From JAPSGM01 sp963777045 (GTDB lineage: Bacteria; Chloroflexota; Limnocylindria; QHBO01): a stretch of 64,000 nt of DNA. The stretch lies in contig CAVZPD010000006.1 of assembly GCA_963777045.1 (NCBI GenBank), forward strand, positions 62,001 to 126,000. The letters run 5' to 3'. Below, one piece after another: positions 1 through 7,565 of the stretch (positions are counted from its first letter, which is position 1; the number at the start of each line of letters is the position of its first letter). Position numbers and translations under genes: made by a program. The notes beneath the pieces are model-generated. The model was not told the DNA's origin. It worked only from the letters and a program-made list of their open reading frames with translations, and searched no databases.

Positions 1-435
1 GCGCAGGAGGCCGACGGCGCCTTTCCCTACCTCGTGCCGGTCGAGTACGTGGCGCGAGCACGCCGCATCATCGACGGCGCCGCGCAGGAAGCGGGTCGGC
101 CGCGCCCGCTGCTGGTCGTCTCCCAGGCATGCCGCCTCGAGACCGATCCCGCCGCGGCGCGCGCCGCGGCGCATCGGTACCTCGAACGCTACCTGGGCCT
201 GCCGAACTACCTCGCCAACCTGCGCGAATCCGGCTTCAGTGACGAGGACCTGGCCCTCCCGGGGTCGGACCGGATGGTCGACGCCCTGGTCGCGTGGGGC
301 GACGCCCCTGCGCTTCGCGAGCGACTGCGCGCCATGCTCGACGCCGGCGCGGACCACGTGGCCGTCATCCCGCTCACGGGCGATGGCCTCCACGCAGACC
401 GCGACACCATGGAGGCGCTGGCGCCGCCCTGGTGA
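1..435 (+). CDS. LLM class F420-dependent oxidoreductase, C-terminal fragment
   Basis: Only the last 144 residues are present; the reading frame is open back to base 1, so the gene begins upstream of the window. The visible part has the end of a luciferase-like TIM barrel: an SQACRLETDP stretch, a region resembling the paired YLxLPNY helix of TIGR03620-type enzymes, and a terminal GADHVAVIPLTGDG segment resembling the phosphate-binding beta-alpha unit that closes the barrel in this superfamily. Relatives are F420- or FMN-dependent oxidoreductases acting on small organic substrates; the substrate cannot be told from this part. The stop codon abuts the stop of the convergent dodecin gene, giving TGATCA with no intergenic space. 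Family assignment is from pattern recognition only. Confidence 0.7.
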   Translation, partial: AQEADGAFPYLVPVEYVARARRIIDGAAQEAGRPRPLLVVSQACRLETDPAAARAAAHRYLERYLGLPNYLANLRESGFSDEDLALPGSDRMVDALVAWGDAPALRERLRAMLDAGADHVAVIPLTGDGLHADRDTMEALAPPW

Positions 436-639
436 TCAGTCCTCGAGGACGAAGGTCACCAGCAGGTTGGCCTGGAACTCGAGTGATCCATCCCGGCCGA
501 TGTTCACGCGCTGCTCCTTGACCCACGCGCTGCGGACCTGGCGCAGCGTCTTGGTGGCGCGGTCGATCCCCTGGCGAACGGCGTCCTCGAACGACTGGTT
601 CGAGGTGCAGCTGAGCTCGGTGACACGTGCGACGGACAT
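436..639 (-). CDS. Dodecin family flavin-binding protein
   Basis: A 67-residue protein of typical dodecin length (65-71 residues). Dodecins form hollow dodecamers that bind and buffer flavins or CoA in the cytoplasm. The sequence follows the family plan: a first beta strand (VARVTELSCTS), a helix rich in acidic and basic residues (SFEDAVRQGIDRATKTLRQVRSAWV), then two strands (KEQRVNIGRDG and EFQANLLVTFVLED). In classical dodecins one aromatic residue, usually Trp, stacks on the flavin; here the single Trp of RSAWVKEQ sits at that place. ATG at 639 is preceded by GAGGAG at 8 nt, a good ribosome binding site. It converges on the upstream oxidoreductase fragment and follows the PHP gene on the same strand after a short gap. 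Confidence 0.85.
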   Translation of the reverse strand: MSVARVTELSCTSNQSFEDAVRQGIDRATKTLRQVRSAWVKEQRVNIGRDGSLEFQANLLVTFVLED

Positions 640-701
640 GACTGGTCACTCCTCTTCGGTTCGGCTTGGCGAGCGGGCACGAGTATGACCGATGGGCCGG
701 C

Positions 702-1770
702 TCACGCCTCGTGCGAGCGTGCCCAGGCCAGCAGCTGGCCCGCGTCCTGGCTGTTGACCAGCGCCGAGGGGTGCACGCCGCATGCCGCGGCACGATCGCA
801 TCCGTTGGGCAGCCACGCCAGCTGCCCCGGATAGTGCGCGTCGGAGTCGATGCTGAAGCGGCAGCCCGCCTCCACCGCCAGGCGGAGCAGCCGCTTGGGG
901 GGATCCAGTCGCTCGGGTCGCGCGTTGATCTCGATCGCCTTGTCGAAGCGCACGGCGGCGGCAAAGACGATCTCCGGGTCGAACTCGGACGGTGGCCGTC
1001 GACGCTTGCCGGTGACCATGCGTCCGGTGCAGTGCCCCAGGATGTCGAGGTGCGGATCGGCGAGCGCGGTCACCAGACCGCCGCGTCATGAGCCGCGCGT
1101 TCATGCGCAGCTCGGAGTGGACGCTGCCCACCACGACGTCCAGCCGCGAGAGCAGCTCCGGCTCCTGGTCGAGCGGGCCGTCGGGAAGGATGTCGACCTC
1201 GATGCCGGTCAGGATGCGGAAGGGCGCCAGCTCCCGGTTGAGCTCCGCCACGACCTCCAGCTGGCGCTCGAGGCGATCCTCCGAGAGTCCGTTGGCGATG
1301 GCCAGTCCGCGCGAGTGATCGGAGAGGACCACGTACTCGCGGCCGAGCTCGGCCGCCGCTTCCGCCATCTCCCGAATGGTGGCCCCGCCATCGGACCAGT
1401 CGGAATGCACGTGGCAGTCCCCGCGTAGCGCGTCGCACAGCTCGCCCCCCAGCTGCGCCACCATCCTGCCGCCGGTCGCCTCCAGCCGGCGGAGATAGAC
1501 CGGCTCCTCGCCGCGCACGGACTCCGTGATCGTCCGCTCCAGCACCTCCCCGACCCCAGCCAGCGTGCGCAGGCGGCCCTGCGCCACCAGCTGCTGCAGC
1601 TCCGCCGCATCCAGGCTGCGCAGCGCGCGCTCGGCACCACGGAAGGCGTTGACCCGGTAGCGCGGCTCGTTCGCCGCCTCGAGCAGGAAGGCGATCCGCC
1701 GCAGATCGGCAACGGCGTCCCGCGCGTTCCCGGATGACGGGCCGCCGCCCTCCCGCCCGGCTTCGTTCAC
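702..1770 (-). CDS. PHP-domain phosphoesterase with PolX-like N-terminus, frameshifted
   Basis: The gene encodes a helix-hairpin-helix N-terminus like the 8-kDa domain of family X DNA polymerases (about residues 18-90), followed by a PHP metallophosphoesterase domain with GDCHVHSDWSDGG, VVLSDHS and TGIEVDI metal-ligand motifs. There is no polymerase palm domain. The frame is intact from GTG 1770 to about base 1078, where one extra base (an A on the plus strand near 1077) shifts it. The downstream frame continues naturally with VTALADPHLDILGHCTGRM, EINARPERLDPP and FSIDSDAHYPGQL, all typical PHP C-terminal motifs, and stops at 702. Without the extra base the protein would be about 355 residues. 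GTG 1770 overlaps the stop of the upstream gene by GTGA. Probably a PHP hydrolase related to histidinol phosphatase; whether the shift is real or a sequence error cannot be decided here. Confidence 0.75.
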
Positions 1771-2705
1771 GGGATGGTGAGGATCCGACGCGGGTTATCC
1801 GTCGTCATCTGGGCGATCTCCCCCTCCCCCACCGCGGCGGTCCGCAGGGTGGGCAGGAAGTGCTGCTGCAGGTAGGTGAAGCCGCTCCCGCCGTTCGCCT
1901 TCAGCTGGCTGTTGTGGCACACGTCCTGGCTGAGCAGAAGCTGCCCCCCATACCCGCGCTCCAGCAGCTCCACGATCAGCTGCACGAGCCGCGGCTCCGC
2001 CGCCTCCTCGCTGGCGAAGCGGTGCCCGATGAAGTCGTACTCCAGGTTCGCGCCGCGGTCCAGGATCGCCAGGTAGTGGTCCAGGACGGGGTACGAGTCG
2101 GCATGGCCGATGACCACGCGCGAGGGATCGACCCCCTCCTCCTCGAAGATGCGCAGCTGGGCCAGGCCGACCGGCGACATGACCGCGTGCGTGGTGATCG
2201 CCATGCCCGTCTCGCGCGAGGCGCGCGCCGCGGCCCGATGCACCCGCTCCTCGAGCGCGCTGACCCACGGCTTGTCGGTGCCGATCTCGCCCAGGATTCC
2301 GGAGTGAACCCCGGTCGCCCCGACTCCGTCCCGGAACTCTGCGATGAGCTCGGCGGCGAGGTCGTCGACCGATCGCCGGTCGATCCGCGCCTCCGCCGGG
2401 TAGTAGGACTCGCGGTACCAGCCGGCCCCCATCACGATCTGCACCTGCGTCCGCGTGGAGAGGCGGCGCAACCGATCCGGGTCACGTCCGACGCCCGGGA
2501 GCGTCAGGTCTACCAGGGTCGAGCCGCCGCGACGGCGAAACTCGCGCAGCTCGTCGCCGATCGCCTCATCGTCCGGAGTGAGCTCCCAGTAGTCCCACCG
2601 GTCCCGGACGTGCCAGAGGTGGATCCCGGTGTGCTCGTGCGGAAGGGTGAAGCCGACGCGATCGGGCGGAATCGGACCGCCCACGGTCATGACGCGTGGA
2701 GCCAT
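1767..2705 (-). CDS. Phosphotriesterase-family metal-dependent hydrolase
   Basis: A 312-residue TIM-barrel amidohydrolase, near the usual 320-350 residues of the phosphotriesterase/resiniferatoxin-binding family. Visible metal ligands are the HEH of TLPHEHTGIH near the N-terminus, the histidines of TTHAVM and IGHADS, and the Asp of LLSQDVCHNS near the C-terminus. GILGEIGTDKPW supplies the strand-4 bridging position, where a Glu seems to stand instead of the carboxylated lysine of classic phosphotriesterases. Family members are lactonases, esterases or phosphotriesterases; the natural substrate is unknown. ATG 2705 is chosen because GGAGG lies 5 nt upstream; a TTG at 2717 would add four residues. 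The stop overlaps the GTG of the following PHP gene, so the two are probably co-translated. Confidence 0.8.
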   Translation of the reverse strand: MAPRVMTVGGPIPPDRVGFTLPHEHTGIHLWHVRDRWDYWELTPDDEAIGDELREFRRRGGSTLVDLTLPGVGRDPDRLRRLSTRTQVQIVMGAGWYRESYYPAEARIDRRSVDDLAAELIAEFRDGVGATGVHSGILGEIGTDKPWVSALEERVHRAAARASRETGMAITTHAVMSPVGLAQLRIFEEEGVDPSRVVIGHADSYPVLDHYLAILDRGANLEYDFIGHRFASEEAAEPRLVQLIVELLERGYGGQLLLSQDVCHNSQLKANGGSGFTYLQQHFLPTLRTAAVGEGEIAQMTTDNPRRILTIP

Positions 2706-2823
2706 GGTCGCCTCCAATCAGCTGCGGCTCCGGTCGGATGTGCATGGACCGCCGAAGCCGATGGAATGGATTCACCCGCAGTCTAGCCACAGCGTGGGTC
2801 CATGCGCGCGCCTTCGATTTTCC

Positions 2824-2852
2824 TTGTCCACCCAATTGGGCAACGGTATCCT
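2824..2852 (+). promoter_or_regulatory. Sigma70-like promoter with palindrome in the spacer
   Basis: TTGTCC (2824-2829), a 17-nt spacer and TATCCT (2847-2852) form a reasonable housekeeping-type promoter for the glutamate dehydrogenase homologue. The spacer contains the perfect 10-bp palindrome CCCAATTGGG (2831-2840), which could be an operator. The predicted transcript would start near 2859 and include the AAGGAGGG at 2875-2882. Confidence 0.5.
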
Positions 2853-2886
2853 CGGTGGGGCGGCATCGCAGAAGAAGGAGGGTTCC

Positions 2887-2922
2887 ATGGCCACGGGCAA
2901 TCCGCGGGACCGGTTCCGCTAA
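2887..2922 (+). CDS. 12-codon leader ORF, in frame with the dehydrogenase gene
   Basis: ATG 2887 sits 4 nt after AAGGAGGG, the best Shine-Dalgarno in this area. It reads MATGNPRDRFR and stops at TAA (2920-2922). The ATG of the dehydrogenase ORF follows immediately, in the same frame. Either this is a leader peptide that feeds translation into the main gene by re-initiation, or the true N-terminus is here and the TAA is a nonsense mutation or base-call error (GAA to TAA would restore RFREMF). No other ribosome binding site is visible for ATG 2923. Confidence 0.45.
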   Translation: MATGNPRDRFR

Positions 2923-4185
2923 ATGTTCGTCCCACATGCCACCGACGATGACGTCTGGGGGTCTGCGCAGCACGCGCTCGACCTTGCTGCGGAGCGGCTC
3001 GGCCTGGACGAGGGGATGCACCAGGTGCTACGCGAGCCCAAGCGCGAGCTGATCGTCCACTTCCCGGTTCACATGGACGACGGGGGCGTCAGGGTCTTCA
3101 CAGGCTACCGGATCCACCACAACCTCAACCGCGGGCCGGCCACGGGCGGCGTGCGCTACACCGATGACCTGACCCAGGACCTGGTCCGTGCCTTCGCCAT
3201 GGTCAACACCTGGAAGGCGGCGCTGGCACAGATTCCCTACAGCGGAGCAATGGGCGGCGTGGTGGTGAACCCGCGACTCCTGTCGGTGAAGGAACGCGAG
3301 GGGCTGACCCGGCGCTACGCGACCGAGATCGCCGTGCTGCTCGGCCCCGACCGAGACATCCCCATGCCGGACGTGAACACCGGATCGCAGACGATGGCCT
3401 GGATGATGGATACCTTCAGCATGCATCACGGCTACACGGTGGCCGCATCGGTCACCGGCAAGCCGCAGGCGATCGGCGGCACCCGCGGGCGACGCGAGGC
3501 GACGAGCCGCGGGGCCTTCAGGTGCATCGCGGCGGCCGCACGCTGCCGCGATCTCCAGCTCGACGGTGCGCGGGTGGCGATCCAGGGCTTCGGCAGGGTG
3601 GGCAGCATCCTGGCCGAGATGCTCGATGCCGCGGGTGCCAGGATCGTCGCGATCGCCGACGACGAGGATGCGGTGAGCAACGCGGCCGGCGTACCTGTGG
3701 CGGAGGCGGTCGCGTACACCTCCGCCCATGACGGCGTGAAGGGCATGCCCGACGCCGAGCCGATGCACCGCAATGAGATCTTCGCCACCGAGTGCGACAT
3801 CTTCGTCTCGGCGGGCGTCCAGCACCAGATCACGGCGGCCAACGCGGACCGCATCCGTGCCGGCATCGTGGCGGAGGCCTCCAACTCGCCGACCACGCAC
3901 GACGCCGATCAGCACCTGGCCGAGCGGGGCGTCCTCGTCATCCCCGACATCCTGTGCACGGCCGGCGGCTTCGTGCTGGCCTACTTCGAGTGGGTGCAGG
4001 ACATGCAATCCTTCTTCTGGTCGGACGCGGAGATCTACGCCGAGCTCGACCGCAGCATGGACGACGCCTTCGCCGGCGTCCTGGCCATGAGCGAGGCGAA
4101 GAAGGTGGGCATGCGCGGTGCCGCCATGATGGTCGCCGTCGAGCGGGTCGCAGAAGCGACCCTGCAGCGCGGGCTCTACCCCTAG
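2923..4185 (+). CDS. Glu/Leu/Phe/Val dehydrogenase homologue lacking two active-site lysines
   Basis: A 420-residue member of the amino-acid dehydrogenase superfamily, which normally interconverts glutamate and 2-oxoglutarate with NAD(P). Clear family features are HHNLNRGPATGGVRY (residues 65-79), TWKAALAQIPY (96-106), PDVNTGSQTMAWMMDTFS, the Rossmann motif GFGRVGS and the C-terminal YFEWVQDMQSFFW. The usual GPxKGG substrate lysine is Thr74. The catalytic lysine of the usual GGAKGG is Met110 in YSGAMGG (codon ATG at 3250). The lysine of TWK (residue 98) and the Asp of PDVNT are kept. EASNSPTT also departs from the common EGANGPT. The fold is therefore intact, but normal catalysis looks unlikely. 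It converges on the lipoprotein gene, sharing CTAG for both stops. It could be a regulatory or decaying paralogue. Confidence 0.8.
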   Translation: MFVPHATDDDVWGSAQHALDLAAERLGLDEGMHQVLREPKRELIVHFPVHMDDGGVRVFTGYRIHHNLNRGPATGGVRYTDDLTQDLVRAFAMVNTWKAALAQIPYSGAMGGVVVNPRLLSVKEREGLTRRYATEIAVLLGPDRDIPMPDVNTGSQTMAWMMDTFSMHHGYTVAASVTGKPQAIGGTRGRREATSRGAFRCIAAAARCRDLQLDGARVAIQGFGRVGSILAEMLDAAGARIVAIADDEDAVSNAAGVPVAEAVAYTSAHDGVKGMPDAEPMHRNEIFATECDIFVSAGVQHQITAANADRIRAGIVAEASNSPTTHDADQHLAERGVLVIPDILCTAGGFVLAYFEWVQDMQSFFWSDAEIYAELDRSMDDAFAGVLAMSEAKKVGMRGAAMMVAVERVAEATLQRGLYP

Positions 4186-4751
4186 GAGGCGGACGGGCTC
4201 GACGGCTCCAGGCCGTCCAGCTCGTACAGCTCGACGTACCACTGCAGGTTGGCGAGTGGCTGGACCGAGGCCGTGATCCCGGCATCCGGTACGTCGAGCG
4301 TCCGACCGCCGTCGGGCATGTGCCCGCTGAGCCAGCTCCGCGTCGCCTCGCGCCACGCCTGCGGGACCGTGGCGTTGGCGAGCTCGAGCGCGAGGCTTGC
4401 CGTCGCGGTGGCGGCCGCGTCGGCGTTCTCGCCAGCCGGAGCGGAGGTGTACAGGGTCGCACCGAAGACGGGTGCGTCGACCTGCGTGGCGAAGAGGTGC
4501 ACGGTTGCCGCCACGCGGTCGCGAGAACCCTCGCAGATCCAGCTGAAGTCCTCGGCCCGGGGCTGGGGTTCGCCGCAGCTGAAGTCGTCGATCGACTCCA
4601 CCGCCGCGATCGCGTCGCTGACCGCGATGGTCTCGACGCTGGCAGCGGGTCCCGACGGGGAGGCATCGGTCTGGCAGCCTGCGAGCGCGATGCCGGCGGC
4701 CACGACCAGGGGCAGCAGGCGGCGGTTGAGCGGGTTGCTGGATGGGGTCAT
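4182..4751 (-). CDS. Putative secreted lipoprotein of unknown function
   Basis: A 189-residue protein starting at ATG 4751. It has a basic N-terminus (NRR), a hydrophobic run and the lipobox AGIALAGC, so it is probably lipidated and anchored outside the cytoplasmic membrane. The mature part is rich in Ala, Ser and Thr and contains two Cys (FSCGEP and SWICEGS) that could form a disulphide. FSWICEGSRDRVAATVHLFATQ and a C-terminal LANLQWYVELYELDGLEPS look like a small alpha/beta domain, but I recognise no family. The longer reading frame back to 4940 overlaps the mutase gene and is not needed. The stop is shared with the dehydrogenase gene within CTAG. Confidence 0.6.
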   Translation of the reverse strand: MTPSSNPLNRRLLPLVVAAGIALAGCQTDASPSGPAASVETIAVSDAIAAVESIDDFSCGEPQPRAEDFSWICEGSRDRVAATVHLFATQVDAPVFGATLYTSAPAGENADAAATATASLALELANATVPQAWREATRSWLSGHMPDGGRTLDVPDAGITASVQPLANLQWYVELYELDGLEPSSPSAS

Positions 4752-4827
4752 GGAGTGAGCGAGCGGGCAATACCCGTGCCACGCCGGTGGACCGGCAGGT
4801 TGCGGCGGTATCGGTCTTGCCGCCAAG

Positions 4828-6591
4828 ATGGCGCCCATGAGCGAGAACGAGCGCTGGCAGGAGCACGAGGACGAGTGGGCCCGGGAGCGGATGGCGCCCG
4901 CGCTCGGCCGCGCGCCTGAGCGGAAGGATCGGTTCATCACCCAGTCGGGCGTCGAGATCGACCGCGTCTACACCCCGGCCGACCTGCGCGATCCCGGCAA
5001 CGACCCCGACCGCGGAAGGCCGCACTACGCCTACGGCTCAGCTGCACTCGGAGCCGATGACGCGTCGGGCTGGGACGAGATCGACGACCTCGGCCTGCCC
5101 GGCGAGCCGCCCTTCACGCGTGGCATCCATCCCACCGGGCACCGCGGCCGACTCTGGACGATGCGCATGTTCGCCGGCTTCGGGACGGCGGAGGACACGA
5201 ACGATCGATTCAAGAAGCTGATCGGCGCGGGGGGTACCGGCCTCTCGATCGCGTACGACATGCCCACCCTCTACGGCTACGACCATGACGAGCCGCAGGC
5301 CGAGGGTGAGTTCGGGACGTGCGGCGTCGCCGTCTCGAGCCTGGCCGACATGGAGATCCTGCTCGACGGGCTGCCGGTGGGCGAGATCAGCACCTCGATG
5401 ACCATCAACTCGCCGGCGCCCATGATCTGGGCCATGTACATCGTGGCCGCCGAGAAGATGGGCGTGCCGCGCGCGCAGCTGACCGGGACGCTCCAGAACG
5501 ACATCCTCAAGGAGTTCATCGCGCAGAAGGAGTACATCTTCCCGCCGGCGCCCTCGCTCAAGCTCGTCACCGACACGGTCGAGTGGGGCACTCGCGAGCT
5601 CCCCCGCTGGAACACCATCAGCATCTCCGGATACCACATCCGCGAGGCCGGATCGACGGCGGTCCAGGAGCTGGCCTTCACCATCGCCGATGGCATCGCC
5701 TACGTGGAGGACGCCCTGGCGCGCGGATTGCGCTTCGACGACTTCGCCCCGCGCCTGAGCTTCTTCTTCAACAGCCACAACGACTTCTTCGAAGAGATCG
5801 CCAAGTTCCGAGCCGCACGGCGGATCTGGTACAAGCTCGCGCGGGAGCGCTTCGGTGCGGAGAACGAGCGCTCCACCTGGATGCGCTTCCATACCCAGAC
5901 CGCCGGCGTCTCACTGACGGCGCAGCAGCCGCTCAACAACCTCACCCGCGTGGCGATCCAGGCGCTGGCCGGCGTGCTGGGTGGGACGCAGTCGCTCCAC
6001 ACCGATGCGTACGACGAGGCGTGGGCGGTTCCCTCCGAGGAGGCCGCCATGGTCGCCCTGCGACAGCAGCAGATCCTGTCCGAGGAGTCGGGCGTCGCCA
6101 ACACGGTCGATCCGCTGGGCGGGTCGTACTTCGTGGAGACGCTGACCAACCGGACCGAGCAGGCGACCTGGGACTACATCCGCCAGATCGACGAGATGGG
6201 CGGCATGGTCAAGGCCATCGAGGCCGGCTTTCCGCAGGCCGAGATCGCCGATGCGGCGTACGAGCAGACGCGCGAGCTCGAGGCCCACGAACGCGAGATC
6301 GTCGGCGTGACGCGCCACGCGGACCCGAACGAGGAGCTGCGCATCCCGCTGCTCGAGATCAGCACGGAGCAGGAGCAACGCCACCTGGGCCGGCTCGCCC
6401 GGGTCCGCGCCGAACGCGACGCCGATGCGCACCTGCGCGCAATGACACGGCTGCGCGAGGAGGCATCCCGCGGCGACGTGAACCTGATGCCGGCCATCGT
6501 CGAGGCCGTGCAGGCCTACGCCACCGTCGGCGAGATGTGCAACGCGCTGCGGGCGGTCTACGGGGAGTACCGCGAGCCGCTCGCCGTCTGA
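4828..6591 (+). CDS. Methylmalonyl-CoA mutase family protein, large (substrate) subunit
   Basis: A 587-residue protein matching the TIM-barrel substrate-binding domain of B12-dependent acyl-CoA mutases. Motifs include PPFTRGIHP, GRLWTMRMFAGFGTAEDTN, GGTGLSIAYDMPTLYGYD, EISTSMTINSPAP, FFNSHNDFFEEIAKFRAARRIW, QTAGVSLTAQQPLNN and EESGVANTVDPLGGS. No B12-binding domain (DxHxxG) follows, so a separate small subunit is required and none is seen in this window. At the place of the substrate-contacting Tyr of methylmalonyl-CoA mutase (PTMYRGR in typical members) this protein has PTGHRGR, with His near residue 105. That position separates methylmalonyl-, isobutyryl- and hydroxyisobutyryl-CoA mutases, so the substrate may differ. 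ATG 4837 is an alternative start; neither has a good ribosome binding site. Confidence 0.85.
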   Translation: MAPMSENERWQEHEDEWARERMAPALGRAPERKDRFITQSGVEIDRVYTPADLRDPGNDPDRGRPHYAYGSAALGADDASGWDEIDDLGLPGEPPFTRGIHPTGHRGRLWTMRMFAGFGTAEDTNDRFKKLIGAGGTGLSIAYDMPTLYGYDHDEPQAEGEFGTCGVAVSSLADMEILLDGLPVGEISTSMTINSPAPMIWAMYIVAAEKMGVPRAQLTGTLQNDILKEFIAQKEYIFPPAPSLKLVTDTVEWGTRELPRWNTISISGYHIREAGSTAVQELAFTIADGIAYVEDALARGLRFDDFAPRLSFFFNSHNDFFEEIAKFRAARRIWYKLARERFGAENERSTWMRFHTQTAGVSLTAQQPLNNLTRVAIQALAGVLGGTQSLHTDAYDEAWAVPSEEAAMVALRQQQILSEESGVANTVDPLGGSYFVETLTNRTEQATWDYIRQIDEMGGMVKAIEAGFPQAEIADAAYEQTRELEAHEREIVGVTRHADPNEELRIPLLEISTEQEQRHLGRLARVRAERDADAHLRAMTRLREEASRGDVNLMPAIVEAVQAYATVGEMCNALRAVYGEYREPLAV

Positions 6592-6611
6592 GCCAGCCGG
6601 GCCTCGATCAC

Positions 6612-6688
6612 GCGGGGGAGCGGCGCGGCAGCCCGACCCGGCTCCGAGCGGGCATCTCGCAGGGCACGCGCCCGCGCCGCTCCCCCGC
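6612..6688. repeat. Perfect 17-bp inverted repeat, 43-nt loop
   Basis: GCGGGGGAGCGGCGCGG (6612-6628) is exactly reverse-complementary to 6672-6688. It lies just after the mutase stop (6591) and about 166 bp before the ferric-reductase-like gene. It could fold into a very stable hairpin acting as a terminator of the mutase transcript; there is no T-run. The 43-nt loop contains smaller complementary patches (GCCCG and CGGGC). Confidence 0.65.
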
Positions 6689-6712
6689 CGGCGTCAGCGT
6701 GCCACGCGACCG

Positions 6713-6734
6713 CTTACTGGCCGCTTACCGCATC
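6713..6734 (+). promoter_or_regulatory. 11-bp-periodic CTTACT/CTTACC direct repeat
   Basis: CTTACT at 6713 and CTTACC at 6724 are spaced 11 bp apart, upstream of the ferric-reductase-like operon. The same hexamer spacing occurs before the fused E1 gene at 41.3 kb. Direct repeats with an 11-bp period are typical binding sites of OmpR/PhoP-family response regulators. The closest -10-like box is TATGCG at 6798-6803. Confidence 0.4.
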
Positions 6735-6854
6735 GGCGCACCCCGAAGGTACGGTCGAGGTCCCGAAACCTTTCGCCTCAGCCATGCCTCGTCAGGGTAT
6801 GCGATGGATCACATTCGGCCGCACGCGCCCGCGCAACGGCACCTCGGAGGGGCC

Positions 6855-7565
6855 ATGAGGACCGGCGGCCGCCTTGCGTTCATGATCGCCGCCGGCCTGG
6901 TGGTGGCGATCCTGTACGCCACCGAGCAGATCCTCCCTCCGACGACCGCGTACCAGGCAGAGATGCGCGTCTGGATGGCGGCACGTGCCAGCGGCATCGT
7001 GTCGCTGCTGCTGCTGACCCTGCTGATCGTGCTCGGGATCACGCTGAGCCATCCCGAACAGAGCCGCTGGAAGCAGGCGAAGCAGATCTTTCCATGGCAC
7101 GAGTCACTCTGGGTCTTCGTGATGGCGTTCCTGGCCGTGCACGTTGCCGCGCTGGTCCTGGATCCATACGCCGGGGTCGGCCTGGCGGGTGCCATCTTTC
7201 CGGGGATGTCCGAGTATCGCTCGGTCCCGGTGGCGCTGGGCACCCTCGCCGTCTACGCGCTGGCAGTCACGGTCGTGACCGCACGCTACACCTCGCTCCT
7301 GCCGTCGGGGACGTGGCTGCGGCTCCACCGGCTTTCGGCCGTTGTCCTGGCCCTGGCGTGGGCGCACGGCGTCCTGGCGGGCACCGATTCCGACGCGCTC
7401 AGGCCGCTCTACTGGGGCATCGCCCTCGTCGTCTTCGCCGCTGCGGCCTACCGCTACTGGGTGGTGCGCTCCCGCGCAGGTTCCCGTCCACGCCGGGGGC
7501 CGACACTCGCTGCTGCATCCGATCACATGGAGGATCGTCATGTCGAACCCCAGACTGCGCCGTAG
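6855..7565 (+). CDS. Ferric reductase-like transmembrane domain protein
   Basis: A 236-residue integral membrane protein with about six hydrophobic helices (near residues 5-22, 40-62, 84-104, 130-150, 166-185 and 195-212). Histidines suited to haem b ligation are seen in HESLWVFVMAFLAVH and in RLHRLSAVVLALAWAH. That arrangement fits the ferric reductase/YedZ/NOX membrane domain that carries electrons across the membrane through two haems. No FAD/NAD domain is attached, as in YedZ-type proteins. ATG 6855 has GGAGGGG 3-6 nt upstream. The last 26 bp overlap the next gene. With the two small envelope proteins and ApbE downstream it probably forms a flavin-linked membrane redox system. Confidence 0.75.
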   Translation: MRTGGRLAFMIAAGLVVAILYATEQILPPTTAYQAEMRVWMAARASGIVSLLLLTLLIVLGITLSHPEQSRWKQAKQIFPWHESLWVFVMAFLAVHVAALVLDPYAGVGLAGAIFPGMSEYRSVPVALGTLAVYALAVTVVTARYTSLLPSGTWLRLHRLSAVVLALAWAHGVLAGTDSDALRPLYWGIALVVFAAAAYRYWVVRSRAGSRPRRGPTLAAASDHMEDRHVEPQTAP

